Assembly: GCA_947488935.1 (NCBI GenBank)
Contig: CANLBN010000002.1
Coordinates: 1-64,000 of the forward strand
DNA: 64,000 nt
Source of the DNA: an uncultured Pseudomonadales bacterium
Lineage (GTDB): Bacteria; Pseudomonadota; Gammaproteobacteria; Pseudomonadales; Cellvibrionaceae
Reading direction: 5' to 3'
The position numbers and the translations under genes were made by a program. This document shows positions 27,080 through 37,422 of this stretch, piece after piece. The notes under the pieces are model-generated. The model was not told where the DNA came from. It did no database searches and worked only from the letters and a program-made list of their open reading frames with translations. How positions within the stretch are numbered: the first letter of the stretch is position 1; every line of letters begins with the position of its first letter.

Positions 27080-27967
27080 ATGACAGAAAGTTCTCAACGT
27101 CACTTTTCCTATAAGCGCAATTGCGAAATTCGTGATATCAACTTATTTCCCGAAGGCATGTCTAGGATTGCCCTTGGTGTCGAATATAAGGGTAATCTTT
27201 TTCGTGGGTTTCAGTCGCAAAGCTCAGGTGTCCCAACGGTACAGCAAACGCTAGAGTCCTCCCTCAGTGCCATTTGTAATGAGCCTGTTACACTCGTGTG
27301 TGCCGGTAGGACAGATACAGGTGTACATGCGACCAATCAAATTGTGCATTTTGATACGATTGCTCAGCGCCCAGAAAAAGCGTGGTTACGCGGTGCTAAT
27401 ACTAAGCTTAGCGAAGGCGTCAGTATTCGTTGGGCGCAACCGGTAAGCCCGCTATTTCATGCGCGTTTTAGCGCGCGTTCACGTACGTATCGATACGTTA
27501 TTTATAATACCAAAACACCTTCTGCATTAATGGATAAGCTAGTGACTTGGGATCGTAGGCGTTTTGATATAGATGCAATGATAGAAGGTAGCCGCTACCT
27601 GTTGGGGGAGCACAACTTTAATGCTTTCAGAGGTGCAGATTGCCAGGCCAAAACCCCTTTTAGGCGGATAGATGCAATTACCATTAATAGGTGTGGTGAT
27701 TTCATCATTATAGAGGTGAGCGCAACAGCATTTTTGTATCATATGGTGAGAAACATTGTCGGTGTACTAACCGCCGTTGCTGCGGGAGAAAAACCATCTT
27801 CTTGGGTAGGAGAGGTTCTCGCTAGTGAAGATAGGTGTTGTGCGGGCGTAACTGCCCCAGCCGCTGGGCTTTATTTGGTCGATGTCGAATACGATACTGA
27901 TTTCAATTTACCAATCAACTCTAAAGGCCCACCTATTATTGCCGGTATGCTCAATGAGGCTATTTAA
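27080..27967 (+). CDS. truA: tRNA pseudouridine(38-40) synthase
   Basis: 295 residues from the ATG at 27080. The family block starts at MSRIALGVEYKGNLFRGFQ, so residues 1-26 are an extension; an internal ATG at 27158 has a close GAAGG before it and may be the true start (269 residues, the usual length). The catalytic Asp is in CAGRTDTGVHATNQ; other conserved parts are SARSRTYRYVIYN and FLYHMVRNIVGVL. The enzyme modifies the anticodon arm at positions 38-40. It lies in the conserved fimV-truA-trpF order. Confidence 0.96.
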   Translation: MTESSQRHFSYKRNCEIRDINLFPEGMSRIALGVEYKGNLFRGFQSQSSGVPTVQQTLESSLSAICNEPVTLVCAGRTDTGVHATNQIVHFDTIAQRPEKAWLRGANTKLSEGVSIRWAQPVSPLFHARFSARSRTYRYVIYNTKTPSALMDKLVTWDRRRFDIDAMIEGSRYLLGEHNFNAFRGADCQAKTPFRRIDAITINRCGDFIIIEVSATAFLYHMVRNIVGVLTAVAAGEKPSSWVGEVLASEDRCCAGVTAPAAGLYLVDVEYDTDFNLPINSKGPPIIAGMLNEAI

Positions 27968-28080
27968 TCTAGTCGCTGAAAAATCTAAATTCTGTTAGAA
28001 TCGCTTTTTTAATCTTCCTCTTCCTCATGGCTGGGTGTGTATTTAGAACATGCTCAGTACAGGCAAACCCTTTGAGCGAA

Positions 28081-28731
28081 ATGACGGTCTCTAACGTACA
28101 AACAGTAGTGAAAAAAACAACACGCGTTAAAATTTGCGGTATTACCTCGGTAGAAGATGCACTTGCTGCTACAAATGCCGGCGCGGATGCTATTGGCCTT
28201 GTATTCTATGAGCCTAGCCCACGTTATGTGAGCATTGATCAAGCCGCGAAGATTGCAAAAACAGTAGGGCCTTTTGTTACCACAGTTGCTCTATTTGTTA
28301 ATGCCGATAAAAAAATAATCGATAGCGTATTACAACAGGTGCCAATAAGCCTTTTACAGTTTCACGGTGATGAGACCGCCGCGTTTTGTGAACAGTTTGC
28401 ACGCCCCTACATAAAAGCCCTGCGTATGCGAGACGATATTGATGTCAACAAATCAATTAGTAGCTATACCGGTGCAACGGGTATTTTACTCGATGCTTAT
28501 GCCCCGGGAGTACCAGGGGGCACCGGAGAGACGTTTGATTGGCAGCGTATTCCTAAAAATACAGCGGTGCCAATAGTATTGGCCGGTGGATTAACCCCTA
28601 AGAATATCCAAACTGCCGTTGGGCAGACGGCGGTTTATGGTGTTGATGTCAGTGGTGGTGTTGAATGCGCCCCAGGCATCAAAGATGCAATAAAGATTCA
28701 AGAATTTATCCAACGTGCTAACAGTGGGTAA
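28081..28731 (+). CDS. trpF: phosphoribosylanthranilate isomerase
   Basis: 216 residues from ATG 28081; the frame is open to 28027, but the extra residues (MAGCVFRTC) are not family-like and have no ribosome site. TrpF catalyses the Amadori isomerisation step in tryptophan synthesis. The general base Cys is in VKICGITSVEDAL and the general acid Asp in LLDAYAPGVPGGTGETFDW, with the phosphate loop in GVDVSGGVE. Two small hairpins without T-tracts (28733-28755 and 28755-28772) lie between it and trpB. Confidence 0.96.
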   Translation: MTVSNVQTVVKKTTRVKICGITSVEDALAATNAGADAIGLVFYEPSPRYVSIDQAAKIAKTVGPFVTTVALFVNADKKIIDSVLQQVPISLLQFHGDETAAFCEQFARPYIKALRMRDDIDVNKSISSYTGATGILLDAYAPGVPGGTGETFDWQRIPKNTAVPIVLAGGLTPKNIQTAVGQTAVYGVDVSGGVECAPGIKDAIKIQEFIQRANSG

Positions 28732-28846
28732 GCGCTTTAAGGTTCTATTAAAGCGGCTAGCAAGCGTTAGCCATTCAACTGGTATTTGCCAATTTGAGTG
28801 TTATTTATAGAATGTTATTTAGAATTAACAGTAACGGAGCAAGTTT

Positions 28847-30073
28847 GTGAATGATTTAACGTCAGCAGAAAATATAGATTACTCCTGCTTTCCCGACGAG
28901 CATGGCCACTTTGGTATTTATGGTGGGCGTTTCGTCTCTGAAACTTTGATCTCGGCATTAGATGAGTTAGCAGCTATCTATAAAAAGCTAAAAGATGATC
29001 CTGGTTTTCAGGCAGAGTTTGATAAAGATATGGCGCACTATGTAGGTCGCCCATCACCGCTATATCATGCTGAACGTTGGAGCCAAGAAGTCGGTGGCGC
29101 GCAAATTTACTTTAAGCGCGAAGACCTTAATCACACAGGTGCACACAAGGTAAATAACACAATAGGACAGGCGCTATTAGCCAAGTACTCGGGTAAAAAG
29201 CGTGTGATTGCCGAGACAGGTGCAGGCCAACATGGTGTTGCTAGTGCGACAGTCGCAACGCGCTTGGGGCTTGAGTGTGAGGTGTTTATGGGCGAAGAGG
29301 ACGTGCGTCGTCAATCGCTCAATGTTTATCGCATGAAACTACTCGGTGCTAAAGTGACCGCAGTCACATCGGGTACTCGCACACTAAAAGATGCAATGAA
29401 CGAGGCAATGCGCGACTGGGTCACTAATGTTGATGATACCTTTTACATTATCGGTACCGTGGCAGGGCCACATCCTTACCCAGAGTTAGTGCGAGATTTT
29501 CAATCGATTATTGGTCGCGAAGCACGCCAACAAAGCTTGAACCAGACGGGTAAACTGCCCGATGTATTAGTTGCCTGTGTGGGCGGCGGCTCTAATGCTA
29601 TTGGTTTATTCCATCCATTTTTAAATGATGAAAGTGTGCGTATGGTGGGTGTTGAGGCCGGTGGTGATGGTGTCGAAACAGGCCGTCATGCGGCACCGCT
29701 AAACGATGGGGTTCCCGGTGTATTACACGGTGGTAGAACCTATTTAATGGAAGATGAAAACGGGCAAATTATTGATACTCACTCGATATCGGCAGGGCTT
29801 GATTACCCAGGTGTTGGGCCAGAGCACTCTTGGTTAAAAGATCTAGGGCGGGTCGATTATGTCGCTGTCACCGATCAAGAGGCATTAGCTGCGTTTCGTG
29901 AGGTGACTTTGGTTGAAGGCATTATGCCTGCACTCGAGACGAGCCATGCCCTCGCTTATGCTAAAAAATTGGCAAAAGATATGCCTAAAGATCAAACAAT
30001 CGTTGTAAATTTATCGGGTCGTGGAGATAAGGATATTCTTACAATGGCAGACTTAGACAACATTACACTGTAA
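28847..30073 (+). CDS. trpB: tryptophan synthase, beta subunit
   Basis: 408 residues, the normal length. The start is GTG with an ACGGAGC ribosome site 7-8 bases upstream. It makes tryptophan from indole and serine with PLP. The PLP lysine is in [12 protein letters not shown], the phosphate cup in GGGSNAIG, and the catalytic Glu in [12 protein letters not shown]; the C-terminal [11 protein letters not shown] is complete. A strong intrinsic terminator follows 20 bp after the stop, before trpA, which is unusual for this pair. Confidence 0.98.
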   Translation: MNDLTSAENIDYSCFPDEHGHFGIYGGRFVSETLISALDELAAIYKKLKDDPGFQAEFDKDMAHYVGRPSPLYHAERWSQEVGGAQIYFKREDLNHTGAHKVNNTIGQALLAKYSGKKRVIAETGAGQHGVASATVATRLGLECEVFMGEEDVRRQSLNVYRMKLLGAKVTAVTSGTRTLKDAMNEAMRDWVTNVDDTFYIIGTVAGPHPYPELVRDFQSIIGREARQQSLNQTGKLPDVLVACVGGGSNAIGLFHPFLNDESVRMVGVEAGGDGVETGRHAAPLNDGVPGVLHGGRTYLMEDENGQIIDTHSISAGLDYPGVGPEHSWLKDLGRVDYVAVTDQEALAAFREVTLVEGIMPALETSHALAYAKKLAKDMPKDQTIVVNLSGRGDKDILTMADLDNITL

Positions 30074-30092
30074 AATGCCGACCTACGTTAAT

Positions 30093-30136
30093 AAAAGGTT
30101 GTTGCAAATGTTATTGCAACAACCTTTTTATTTTTA
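30093..30136 (+). terminator. strong intrinsic terminator between trpB and trpA
   Basis: A perfect 15-bp stem AAAAGGTTGTTGCAA / TTGCAACAACCTTTT with a 6-base loop (30108-30113) is followed by TATTTTTATT. It begins 20 bp after the trpB stop and ends 29 bp before the trpA ATG. Confidence 0.85.
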
Positions 30137-30164
30137 TTAAAGAATTAAAAGGTTTCATATTGTT

Positions 30165-30971
30165 ATGAATCGAATCACTGAACGCATGAATGCGTTAAAA
30201 GCCTCTTCTCGTAAAGCATTTGTAGCCTATCTAGTGAGTGGTGATCCAAGACCTTCTGTAACGCTTGAGGCAATGCACGAGCTAGTGCGCCAAGGTGTCG
30301 ATATTATTGAGTTAGGTATTCCTTTTTCAGATCCAATGGCCGAAGGCGAAGTTATTCAGCTGGGGCATGAGCGAGCTTTGTCGCATAATGTCAGCCTGAC
30401 GAGCTCTATGGCTTTGGTTAAGCAGTTTCGTGAGCAAAACACACAAACCCCGGTTATTCTTATGGGGTATGCAAATCCTATTGAGCGTAAAGGCTATGAG
30501 ACATTTGCAGATTCAGCCAGTGATGCCGGTGTCGATGGTGTATTGACCGTTGATTTACCACCAGAAGAGGCTAGAGATTTAAACGAAGAGTTACAGCGTG
30601 TTGGTTTGCATAATATCTTTTTATTAGCACCAACAACGACACCTGCTCGAATTCATGAAATTGTCTCTATGGCAAGTGGCTTTGTTTACTATGTTTCTCT
30701 TAAAGGTGTTACAGGCGCAGGGCATTTAGATTTAAACTCAGTTAAACAAAAATTGGGCGAGATTCGCAAGATGACCGATTTGCCTTTATGCGTTGGTTTT
30801 GGCATAAAAGATGGTGCATCGGCAAAGGCAGTATCAGAACATGGCGATGGTGCTGTTGTTGGTAGTGTATTTGTTGATAAAATGGGTAAACTTGCCGATA
30901 AGAGTGATGAAGAAATCATTAAGGCGGTTGGCGAAATTGCTGCGAATATTCGCTCCGGCCTCGATAACTGA
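30165..30971 (+). CDS. trpA: tryptophan synthase, alpha subunit (unusual active site)
   Basis: 268 residues, the usual length. TrpA cleaves indole-glycerol phosphate to indole, which is channelled to TrpB. The catalytic Glu49 is present (DIIELGIPFSDP), but the second catalytic residue, Asp60 in E. coli and normally in a PxADGP loop, is Glu here (PMAEGE, codon GAA at 30342-30344), and Pro62 is also Glu. The phosphate-binding parts VGFGIKDGAS and VVGSVFV and the loop YYVSLKGVTGAG are intact. A terminator separates it from trpB, so it may have its own promoter within 30137-30164 or depend on read-through. Confidence 0.95.
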   Translation: MNRITERMNALKASSRKAFVAYLVSGDPRPSVTLEAMHELVRQGVDIIELGIPFSDPMAEGEVIQLGHERALSHNVSLTSSMALVKQFREQNTQTPVILMGYANPIERKGYETFADSASDAGVDGVLTVDLPPEEARDLNEELQRVGLHNIFLLAPTTTPARIHEIVSMASGFVYYVSLKGVTGAGHLDLNSVKQKLGEIRKMTDLPLCVGFGIKDGASAKAVSEHGDGAVVGSVFVDKMGKLADKSDEEIIKAVGEIAANIRSGLDN

Positions 30972-31056
30972 TTACATATAGCAGCAAGCTATTTTATAAT
31001 GTCAAAATAGCGTATTTATTACAAACTACATTCATAAAATTCATAAAGAGAACACT

Positions 31057-32022
31057 ATGAGCTGGCTAGATAAAATTGTTCCTAGTAAAGCAAAGTCACA
31101 ATTGGCGAGTAGTTCGAAAGTGCCAGAAGGGCTTTGGAAAAAGTGTGTTAAATGCAGCTCAGTGCTTTATCGGCCAGAGCTTGAAAAGAACTTAGATGTT
31201 TGTCCTAAATGCGATCACCATTTTCGTATTGGTGCGCGCCGTCGCTTAGATATATTTTTAGATGAAGATAACCGAGAAGAGTTGGCAACGGATGTTGAAC
31301 CCGTTGATCGCCTTAATTTTAAAGATATTAAAAAATATAAAGATCGTTTGAGTGATGCCCAGAAAAAAACGGGTGAAAAAGATGCATTAGTTGCAATGCG
31401 TGGCGAACTCAATGGTATGCCTGTTGTTGTAGCGGCCTTTGAGTTTTCTTTTCATGGTGGCTCAATGGGCTATGTTGTTGGCGAAAAATTTACGCGTGCC
31501 GCGCAAGTTGCCCTAGAAGAAAATATCCCCTTTATATGCTTTGCTGCAACGGGTGGTGCTCGTATGCAAGAAGCACTTATATCATTAATGCAAATGGCTA
31601 AAACCAGTGCTGTTATTGAGCGCTTAAAGCAACAAGGTACGCCTTATATTTCGTTTATGACTGACCCTGTTTATGGCGGTGTTTCTGCAAGCTTGGCGCT
31701 ACTCGGTGACATTAATACCGCAGAGCCCGGTGTACGTGCAGGTTTTGCAGGGCCTAATATTATCGAGCAGACCATCCGACAAAAATTACCCAAGGGCTTT
31801 CAGTTAAGTGAATTCTTATTAGAGCATGGTGCTATTGATATGATTATTCACCGTAAAGAGCTGCGCGAAAAAATTAGCTCTTTATTAACAAAGTTTACCT
31901 ATTACTCCAATCCCCCAATTATCGCTGAACCCGATGAGATTATTCTTGCTGAAGAAGTTATTGATCAAGAATCTATTCAGGATGTCGATCAGGACACTGA
32001 TCAAAAAAATCCCGCGGCATAA
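31057..32022 (+). CDS. accD: acetyl-CoA carboxylase, carboxyltransferase beta subunit
   Basis: 321 residues. An N-terminal zinc finger (Cys30, Cys33, Cys49, Cys52) precedes the crotonase-like carboxyltransferase domain with [11 protein letters not shown] and [12 protein letters not shown]. With AccA it transfers the carboxyl group from biotin to acetyl-CoA in fatty-acid synthesis. The last ~30 residues form an acidic tail (for example DVDQDTDQK) beyond the usual end. The stop codon abuts the folC ATG directly, so the two are co-translated. Confidence 0.97.
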   Translation: MSWLDKIVPSKAKSQLASSSKVPEGLWKKCVKCSSVLYRPELEKNLDVCPKCDHHFRIGARRRLDIFLDEDNREELATDVEPVDRLNFKDIKKYKDRLSDAQKKTGEKDALVAMRGELNGMPVVVAAFEFSFHGGSMGYVVGEKFTRAAQVALEENIPFICFAATGGARMQEALISLMQMAKTSAVIERLKQQGTPYISFMTDPVYGGVSASLALLGDINTAEPGVRAGFAGPNIIEQTIRQKLPKGFQLSEFLLEHGAIDMIIHRKELREKISSLLTKFTYYSNPPIIAEPDEIILAEEVIDQESIQDVDQDTDQKNPAA

Positions 32023-33357
32023 ATGGCGCGCTTCACTCAATTACAGGACTGGCTATCTTGGCTAGAACAGCTGCATCCTAAGGCGATTGACCTAGGTTTG
32101 CAGCGTGTTTATAGCGTTGCCAGTTCACTTAATCTACTCAAGCCTGCATCTTCTGTTAGCCATGAATTTTCTGGCGCTTTTAATTCGACCAATGTTGATG
32201 TTTGCCCAACGGTTGTGACTATAGCTGGAACCAATGGTAAAGGCTCTTGTGTATCGGTGCTTGAGCAAGCGTTAGTTAATCAAAAAAGCAATAACAAAGC
32301 CTGCGTAGGTAGTTACACATCTCCGCACTTGCATCATTTTTGTGAGCGCATTCGTATTGACCAACAACCGGTTAGTGAAACCTTGGTTTGCGATGCATTT
32401 GCAGCAATCGACAAGGCGCGAGGTGATATATCACTGACTTATTTCGAGTTTGGTACACTTGCCGCTTTATGGATTTTTGCCCAAAAGAATATCCCTTATA
32501 TTGTTTTAGAGGTTGGCTTAGGTGGCAAGCTGGATGCGGTTAACATCATTGATGCCGATATAGCGGTTGTTACCTCCATTGATGTCGATCACGAAGAATG
32601 GCTTGGCAGCGATAGAAATATTATTAGCCAAGAGAAGCTCGGTGTTGCACGTACAGGCAGGCCACTGATCATTGCCGAAACTACTATGACGCCAGCCTTA
32701 GAGCAGGCGGCGACACAGTCAGAATGCCTGTTGGTTGATCGTGATTTTTCTTTGGATCTTACTAGCGCTAGCAGTGATCAGTGGCAGTTTATATACGGTA
32801 ATCATTCACAAATATTAGCGCTACCATCGCTCCCACTGCCAAGTGTGGCGGCTGCTTTAGTTGTGCTTGATTTGCTTAAATTACTACCCAAGCCCAATTG
32901 CTTGGTCGAACTGATGGCGCAGGTTGGCTTATCTGGGCGTTACCAAAAGGCCATAGTCGACGGTAAGTGTGTTATCTATGATGTCGCGCATAACCCAGCG
33001 GCCGCTATACAACTGGCTAAGCGCTTAAAGCAAGAGACTATCGCTGATAATGGTAAGACATTAGCCGTGCTGGCCGTGATGTCCGATAAAGACCATAGTG
33101 CGATTTTTGAGCCCTTGTATGAGGTTATTGATGAGTGGTATTTAGGTGATCTGACGGATATTACACGTGCAGCAAAGGCTCTAGATTTAATGCCCTTGCT
33201 TGATAAACAGCAATGTCATTACTGTATCGAACCAACAATAGAAGCGGCTTTTCATAAAGCGAATGCTATTGCCCGTGAGCATGATAGAATAATCGTCTTT
33301 GGGTCTTTTTATACGGTTGCAGCGATTCAATCGCTAATCAGCCGTGAATGTGATTAA
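32023..33357 (+). CDS. folC: folylpolyglutamate/dihydrofolate synthase
   Basis: 444 residues, slightly longer than E. coli FolC (422). It ligates glutamate to dihydropteroate and folates. The ATP loop TIAGTNGKGSCVSVLE, the Mur-ligase segments CVGSYTSPHLHHFCERIRI and LEVGLGGKLDAVN, and the C-terminal domain DVAHNPAAA are present. Its ATG follows the accD stop without any gap. The accD-folC-SPOR order is conserved in gammaproteobacteria. Confidence 0.95.
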   Translation: MARFTQLQDWLSWLEQLHPKAIDLGLQRVYSVASSLNLLKPASSVSHEFSGAFNSTNVDVCPTVVTIAGTNGKGSCVSVLEQALVNQKSNNKACVGSYTSPHLHHFCERIRIDQQPVSETLVCDAFAAIDKARGDISLTYFEFGTLAALWIFAQKNIPYIVLEVGLGGKLDAVNIIDADIAVVTSIDVDHEEWLGSDRNIISQEKLGVARTGRPLIIAETTMTPALEQAATQSECLLVDRDFSLDLTSASSDQWQFIYGNHSQILALPSLPLPSVAAALVVLDLLKLLPKPNCLVELMAQVGLSGRYQKAIVDGKCVIYDVAHNPAAAIQLAKRLKQETIADNGKTLAVLAVMSDKDHSAIFEPLYEVIDEWYLGDLTDITRAAKALDLMPLLDKQQCHYCIEPTIEAAFHKANAIAREHDRIIVFGSFYTVAAIQSLISRECD

Positions 33358-33369
33358 GGTATTAAATAC

Positions 33370-33996
33370 GTGGATGAACATCTTAAGCAACGGCTAGTGG
33401 GTGCTGCGGTACTTATTGCTTTAGCAGTCATTTTTTTACCTTCGTTCTTTCAACGAGACCAACGTGTTGAGATCGATACACGTAGTCAAATACCCACAGC
33501 TCCCTCTATTGAGCCCATCGTTATTAACAAGCCAGTGAAGCCCGAAAATACGATCATACCTAAGGCGTCTGAATTGTTTCAGCCAGCAACACCCAAACCA
33601 GTTGATAAAGAGATAGCAAAGGGCTCTATTGATTCTCAAAAAGCTGCGCAGGCTGTGGTTAATCAACAAAAAGAAAATACCGCCTCTAAAAAAGCGACAA
33701 CTAAAACAGCCAAAGTCGATGCTAAATTAAATGCTAAAGGTGTACCTGTGGGCTGGGTATTACAGGTGGCGAGTTTTAAGTCGAAGGACAGCGCTGAAAA
33801 ATTTGTAAAGACCTTAAATCAAGGTAATGATCAGGCTTACTTTAGGCAGGTAAAAACAGGCCAAGGGCAATTTTATCGCGTTTATCTGGGCCCATTAATT
33901 GATAAAAATCAGGCATTAGTAAAACAAAAGACGATTGATAAAAAACATAAAGTGAAGTCGCAGCTACTTCGCTTTAACCCTATATCAGGTAATTAA
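33370..33996 (+). CDS. DedD-like SPOR-domain membrane protein
   Basis: 208 residues from a GTG preceded by AAGG. One transmembrane helix at about residues 10-27 (VGAAVLIALAVIFLPSFF) is followed by a Pro/Lys/Ala-rich linker and a C-terminal SPOR domain (about 130-205, GWVLQVASFKSKDSAEKFV then QFYRVYLGPLI). SPOR domains bind denuded glycan strands at the division site. Position between folC and cvpA matches E. coli dedD. It is probably in one operon with accD-folC. Confidence 0.9.
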   Translation: MDEHLKQRLVGAAVLIALAVIFLPSFFQRDQRVEIDTRSQIPTAPSIEPIVINKPVKPENTIIPKASELFQPATPKPVDKEIAKGSIDSQKAAQAVVNQQKENTASKKATTKTAKVDAKLNAKGVPVGWVLQVASFKSKDSAEKFVKTLNQGNDQAYFRQVKTGQGQFYRVYLGPLIDKNQALVKQKTIDKKHKVKSQLLRFNPISGN

Positions 33997-34057
33997 AATG
34001 CCAGTACTTATTCATGTTTTATCTAAAAAAACAGTATGTTTGATAGGGCGCTAATTA

Positions 34058-34564
34058 ATGGCTATATTTAATTGGGCAGATTGGATAATCGTTGTGATTA
34101 TCGCTCTTTCCTGCGCCATTAGCCTAATACGTGGCTTTATTAAAGAGGCGCTATCGGTTGCTATTTGGATTACTGCCTTTGGCGTTGCCACTTGGTTTAG
34201 CCCCAAATTAGCACCCTTGTTAGCTGTTTATATCGATGCTATATCCCTAAGGCAAATGGCTGCTTTCGCTGCTTTATTTATTGCGACATTACTTGTGGGT
34301 GGTGCGGTAAATTATCTATTAGCGACATTGGTTAAAGCGACAGGTTTATCGGGTACCGATCGCCTATTGGGTGTATTATTTGGTTTTATTCGTGGTTTCG
34401 TCATTATTATGGTGATCGTTTTGTATTTGCCGAAAATGGTGCCTGTCGACCAAGATGAATGGTGGAGCGATTCTAGTTTGATTCCGCATTTTTTGAGCTT
34501 TGAAGATAAATTTAAAAGTACCGCGAGTGCTTTATATGAATCTGCTAAAAGCGTTATTCAGTAG
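34058..34564 (+). CDS. cvpA: CvpA family membrane protein
   Basis: 168 residues with four to five hydrophobic helices. The start WADWIIVVIIALSCAISLIR and SLIRGFIKEALS are the CvpA signature. In E. coli cvpA is required for colicin V production and for envelope homeostasis; its molecular role is unknown. It precedes purF by 38 bp, as in E. coli and Pseudomonas, and is probably co-transcribed. Confidence 0.94.
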   Translation: MAIFNWADWIIVVIIALSCAISLIRGFIKEALSVAIWITAFGVATWFSPKLAPLLAVYIDAISLRQMAAFAALFIATLLVGGAVNYLLATLVKATGLSGTDRLLGVLFGFIRGFVIIMVIVLYLPKMVPVDQDEWWSDSSLIPHFLSFEDKFKSTASALYESAKSVIQ

Positions 34565-34602
34565 TGTATCTATATTTATAGATTGTTTGTGAGGTAGCAC
34601 CT

Positions 34603-36132
34603 ATGTGTGGTTTGGTCGGTATTGTCAGCAAAAGTGATGTTAATGTTCAGTTATATGATGCACTGACAATGCTTCAACATCGAGGGCAAGATGCAGCGGG
34701 TATTGTCACCTGCGACAATGGACGCATTGCGCAACAAAAAGGCAACGGTCTTGTAAAAGATGTTTTTCATACACGCCATATGCGTAGACTCACAGGCAAT
34801 TATGGTATTGGTCATGTGCGCTATCCTACCGCTGGTAGCTCAGGTCCCGCTTTAGCCCAGCCCTTTTATGTAAACTCTCCCTATGGGATTGCGCTTGCTC
34901 ACAATGGTAATTTGACTAACGCAGATAGCGTTCGTGCAGAGCTATACCGAGATGACCTTCGTCATATGAATACAGATTCTGACTCAGAAGTACTGTTGAA
35001 TGTATTTGCTAAAGAGTTACAAAAATTAGGTAAGTTACACGCTTTAGAGGACGATATATTTACAGCAGTAACGAATGTTAACAAGCGCATCAAGGGTGGT
35101 TACTCCGTTGTTACCTTGCTTGCGAATTACGGATTGGTTGCCTTTCGTGATCCAGATGGTATTCGCCCTTTAGTTTTTGGCCGACGTGAAACCCTACAAG
35201 GGCCTGAATTTATGATTGCATCGGAAAGCGTTGCACTCGACGTATTAGGCTTTGACCTTATTCGCGATGTCAAACCGGGTGAGGCAATCTTTATTACAAC
35301 GGAAGGTGAGTTACATACGAGGATGTGTGCAGAGAAAACCACGTGCCGCCCTTGTATTTTTGAGCATGTTTATTTTGCACGTCCAGACTCGATTATGGAT
35401 GGCATCTCTGTGTATAAAGCACGCTTACGACAAGGGGAGAAACTCGCTGAAAAAATCCTACGCGAGCGTCCCGATCACGACATAGACGTGGTGATTCCTA
35501 TCCCCGATAGTAGCCGTGTTTCGGGTCAGGCATTAGCTTACAACTTAGGGGTTAAGTTTCGTGAAGGTCTGATGAAAAACCGCTATATTGGGCGCACATT
35601 TATTATGCCGGGCCAACAGCAGCGTAGAAAATCTGTGCGTCAAAAATTGAACCCCGTTACCTTGGAATTTAAAGACAAAAACGTATTGTTGGTCGATGAT
35701 TCTATTGTGCGCGGTACAACAAGCGGACAGATTATTCAGATGGCACGAGATGCCGGTGCTAAAAAAGTCTATATTGCCTCAGCTGCGCCTGCGGTTAAAT
35801 ACCCTAATGTTTATGGTATCGATATGCCATCGGTGAATGAGTTGATTGCACATGGCCGCACCGATGAGGAAGTTGCCAAAGAGATTGGTGCTGATTGGTT
35901 AATTTATCAAGACCTCGATGATTTGATTGAAGCCTCTTCAGAGGGCAACCCTAATATCACAGAATTTGATTGCGCGGTATTTGATGGAAATTATGTTACC
36001 AGCGATGTTACTCAAGAGTATCTCGATAAGCTACAAGAGGCGAGAAGTGACTCCCAGCAAAATAAGCAGCGTGAATTAGACTTAGACAATACCAATGTTG
36101 TAGGCATTCATAATGATGCTGCAGAAGGCTGA
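34603..36132 (+). CDS. purF: amidophosphoribosyltransferase
   Basis: 509 residues (E. coli 505). It performs the first committed step of purine synthesis, from PRPP and glutamine. The N-terminal nucleophile Cys follows the initiator Met (MCGLVGIVS), with RYPTAGSSG and NGNLTN in the glutaminase domain; the PRPP loop is [17 protein letters not shown]. The last ~20 residues form a polar tail. A GAGGTAGC ribosome site precedes the ATG. Confidence 0.98.
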   Translation: MCGLVGIVSKSDVNVQLYDALTMLQHRGQDAAGIVTCDNGRIAQQKGNGLVKDVFHTRHMRRLTGNYGIGHVRYPTAGSSGPALAQPFYVNSPYGIALAHNGNLTNADSVRAELYRDDLRHMNTDSDSEVLLNVFAKELQKLGKLHALEDDIFTAVTNVNKRIKGGYSVVTLLANYGLVAFRDPDGIRPLVFGRRETLQGPEFMIASESVALDVLGFDLIRDVKPGEAIFITTEGELHTRMCAEKTTCRPCIFEHVYFARPDSIMDGISVYKARLRQGEKLAEKILRERPDHDIDVVIPIPDSSRVSGQALAYNLGVKFREGLMKNRYIGRTFIMPGQQQRRKSVRQKLNPVTLEFKDKNVLLVDDSIVRGTTSGQIIQMARDAGAKKVYIASAAPAVKYPNVYGIDMPSVNELIAHGRTDEEVAKEIGADWLIYQDLDDLIEASSEGNPNITEFDCAVFDGNYVTSDVTQEYLDKLQEARSDSQQNKQRELDLDNTNVVGIHNDAAEG

Positions 36133-36154
36133 TTAGATTTATTAATTTTATTAA

Positions 36155-37378
36155 GTGGACAGTGTTTTGACAGATAATAAACGCAAAGACTTTATTGAAG
36201 AAAATGAGCTAAATTTAGGCTTAGATACACTCGCTATTCGCTCAGGTATTTCAAGAACCCATGAGGGAGAACACTGCGAACCTATTTTTACCACCTCAAG
36301 TTATGTATTTGAATCGGCAGAACAGGCAGCAGCCCGTTTTTCTGGCGATGAAGAGGGCAACGTATATTCTCGCTATACTAATCCTACTGTGCGCACATTT
36401 GAGGATCGTATTGCAGCGCTTGAAGGTGCAGAGGCAGCAGTAGCAACAGCCTCAGGTATGTCTGCAATTTTAAGTACATTTTTGGCGCTGTTACAGGCTG
36501 GCGATCACGTTGTTTGTTCGCGCAGCGTGTTTGGGACAACAACAATGTTGTTTACCAAGTACTTACAAAAATTTGGTATCGGTGTGTCTTTTGTCTCGCT
36601 GACCGATGTGTCTGGCTGGGAACAGGCGATAAACTCTAAAACAAAGTGTTTATTTCTAGAGACGCCATCCAATCCATTGTGCGAAGTGGCCGATATTGCA
36701 CAACTATCTGAACTGGCCCATGCCAATGATTGCCTGCTCATCGTAGATAACTGTTTTTGTACGCCTGCACTTCAGCGCCCATTAGATTTGGGGGCAGATA
36801 TCGTTGTTCATTCTGCAACGAAATACCTTGATGGCCAAGGCCGTTGCCTAGGTGGCGTAGTTGTTGGTGGTGCCGAACATATGGACCAGGTGCTCGGTTT
36901 TATTCGTACCTGTGGACCTACTTTAAGTCCATTTAATGCTTGGATATTTTTAAAGAGCTTAGAGACGTTAAATCTGCGTATGCAAGCGCATTCTGTCAAT
37001 GCACTCGAAGTTGCATGGTGGCTTAATGAGCAACCACAGATCGAAAAAGTCTATTACTGTGGCCTTCCTACTCACGAAGGGCATACATTGGCACGTGAGC
37101 AGCAAAAACACTTTGGGGGTGTATTGTCCTTTAAGGTGAAAGGTAAGCGCGAGGATGCTTGGTCCTTTATTAATGCAACACGTATTTTGTCTATAACGGC
37201 TAACCTAGGTGATGCCAAAACCACTATTGTACATCCTGCAACTACTACACATGGCCGTTTAAGCGACGAAGAAAAGCAACAAGCAGGTATTTCTGATAAT
37301 CTTATTCGTGTTGCCGTTGGCCTTGAAACGGCCAAAGATATTATTGATGATCTTGATCGTGGAATACACGCACTATAG
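36155..37378 (+). CDS. metZ: O-succinylhomoserine sulfhydrylase
   Basis: 407 residues from a GTG, 22 bp after purF. It belongs to the Cys/Met-metabolism PLP family and most closely resembles Pseudomonas MetZ, which makes homocysteine directly from O-succinylhomoserine and sulfide. Visible parts are FTTSSYVFESAEQAAARFSG, the block YSRYTNPTVRTFEDRIAALE, and the PLP lysine in VHSATKYLDGQGR. A TTG nine bases further is an alternative start. The purF-metZ order is the same as in Pseudomonas. A terminator follows 44 bp after the stop. Confidence 0.93.
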   Translation: MDSVLTDNKRKDFIEENELNLGLDTLAIRSGISRTHEGEHCEPIFTTSSYVFESAEQAAARFSGDEEGNVYSRYTNPTVRTFEDRIAALEGAEAAVATASGMSAILSTFLALLQAGDHVVCSRSVFGTTTMLFTKYLQKFGIGVSFVSLTDVSGWEQAINSKTKCLFLETPSNPLCEVADIAQLSELAHANDCLLIVDNCFCTPALQRPLDLGADIVVHSATKYLDGQGRCLGGVVVGGAEHMDQVLGFIRTCGPTLSPFNAWIFLKSLETLNLRMQAHSVNALEVAWWLNEQPQIEKVYYCGLPTHEGHTLAREQQKHFGGVLSFKVKGKREDAWSFINATRILSITANLGDAKTTIVHPATTTHGRLSDEEKQQAGISDNLIRVAVGLETAKDIIDDLDRGIHAL

Positions 37379-37422
37379 CCCCTCACTACTAGGCCTATTA
37401 GCCACCTCTATTTCTAACCGAT

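Noticed and set aside
28027..28080. Longer trpF start
   Set aside because: No ribosome site before 28027 and the extra residues do not look like TrpF.
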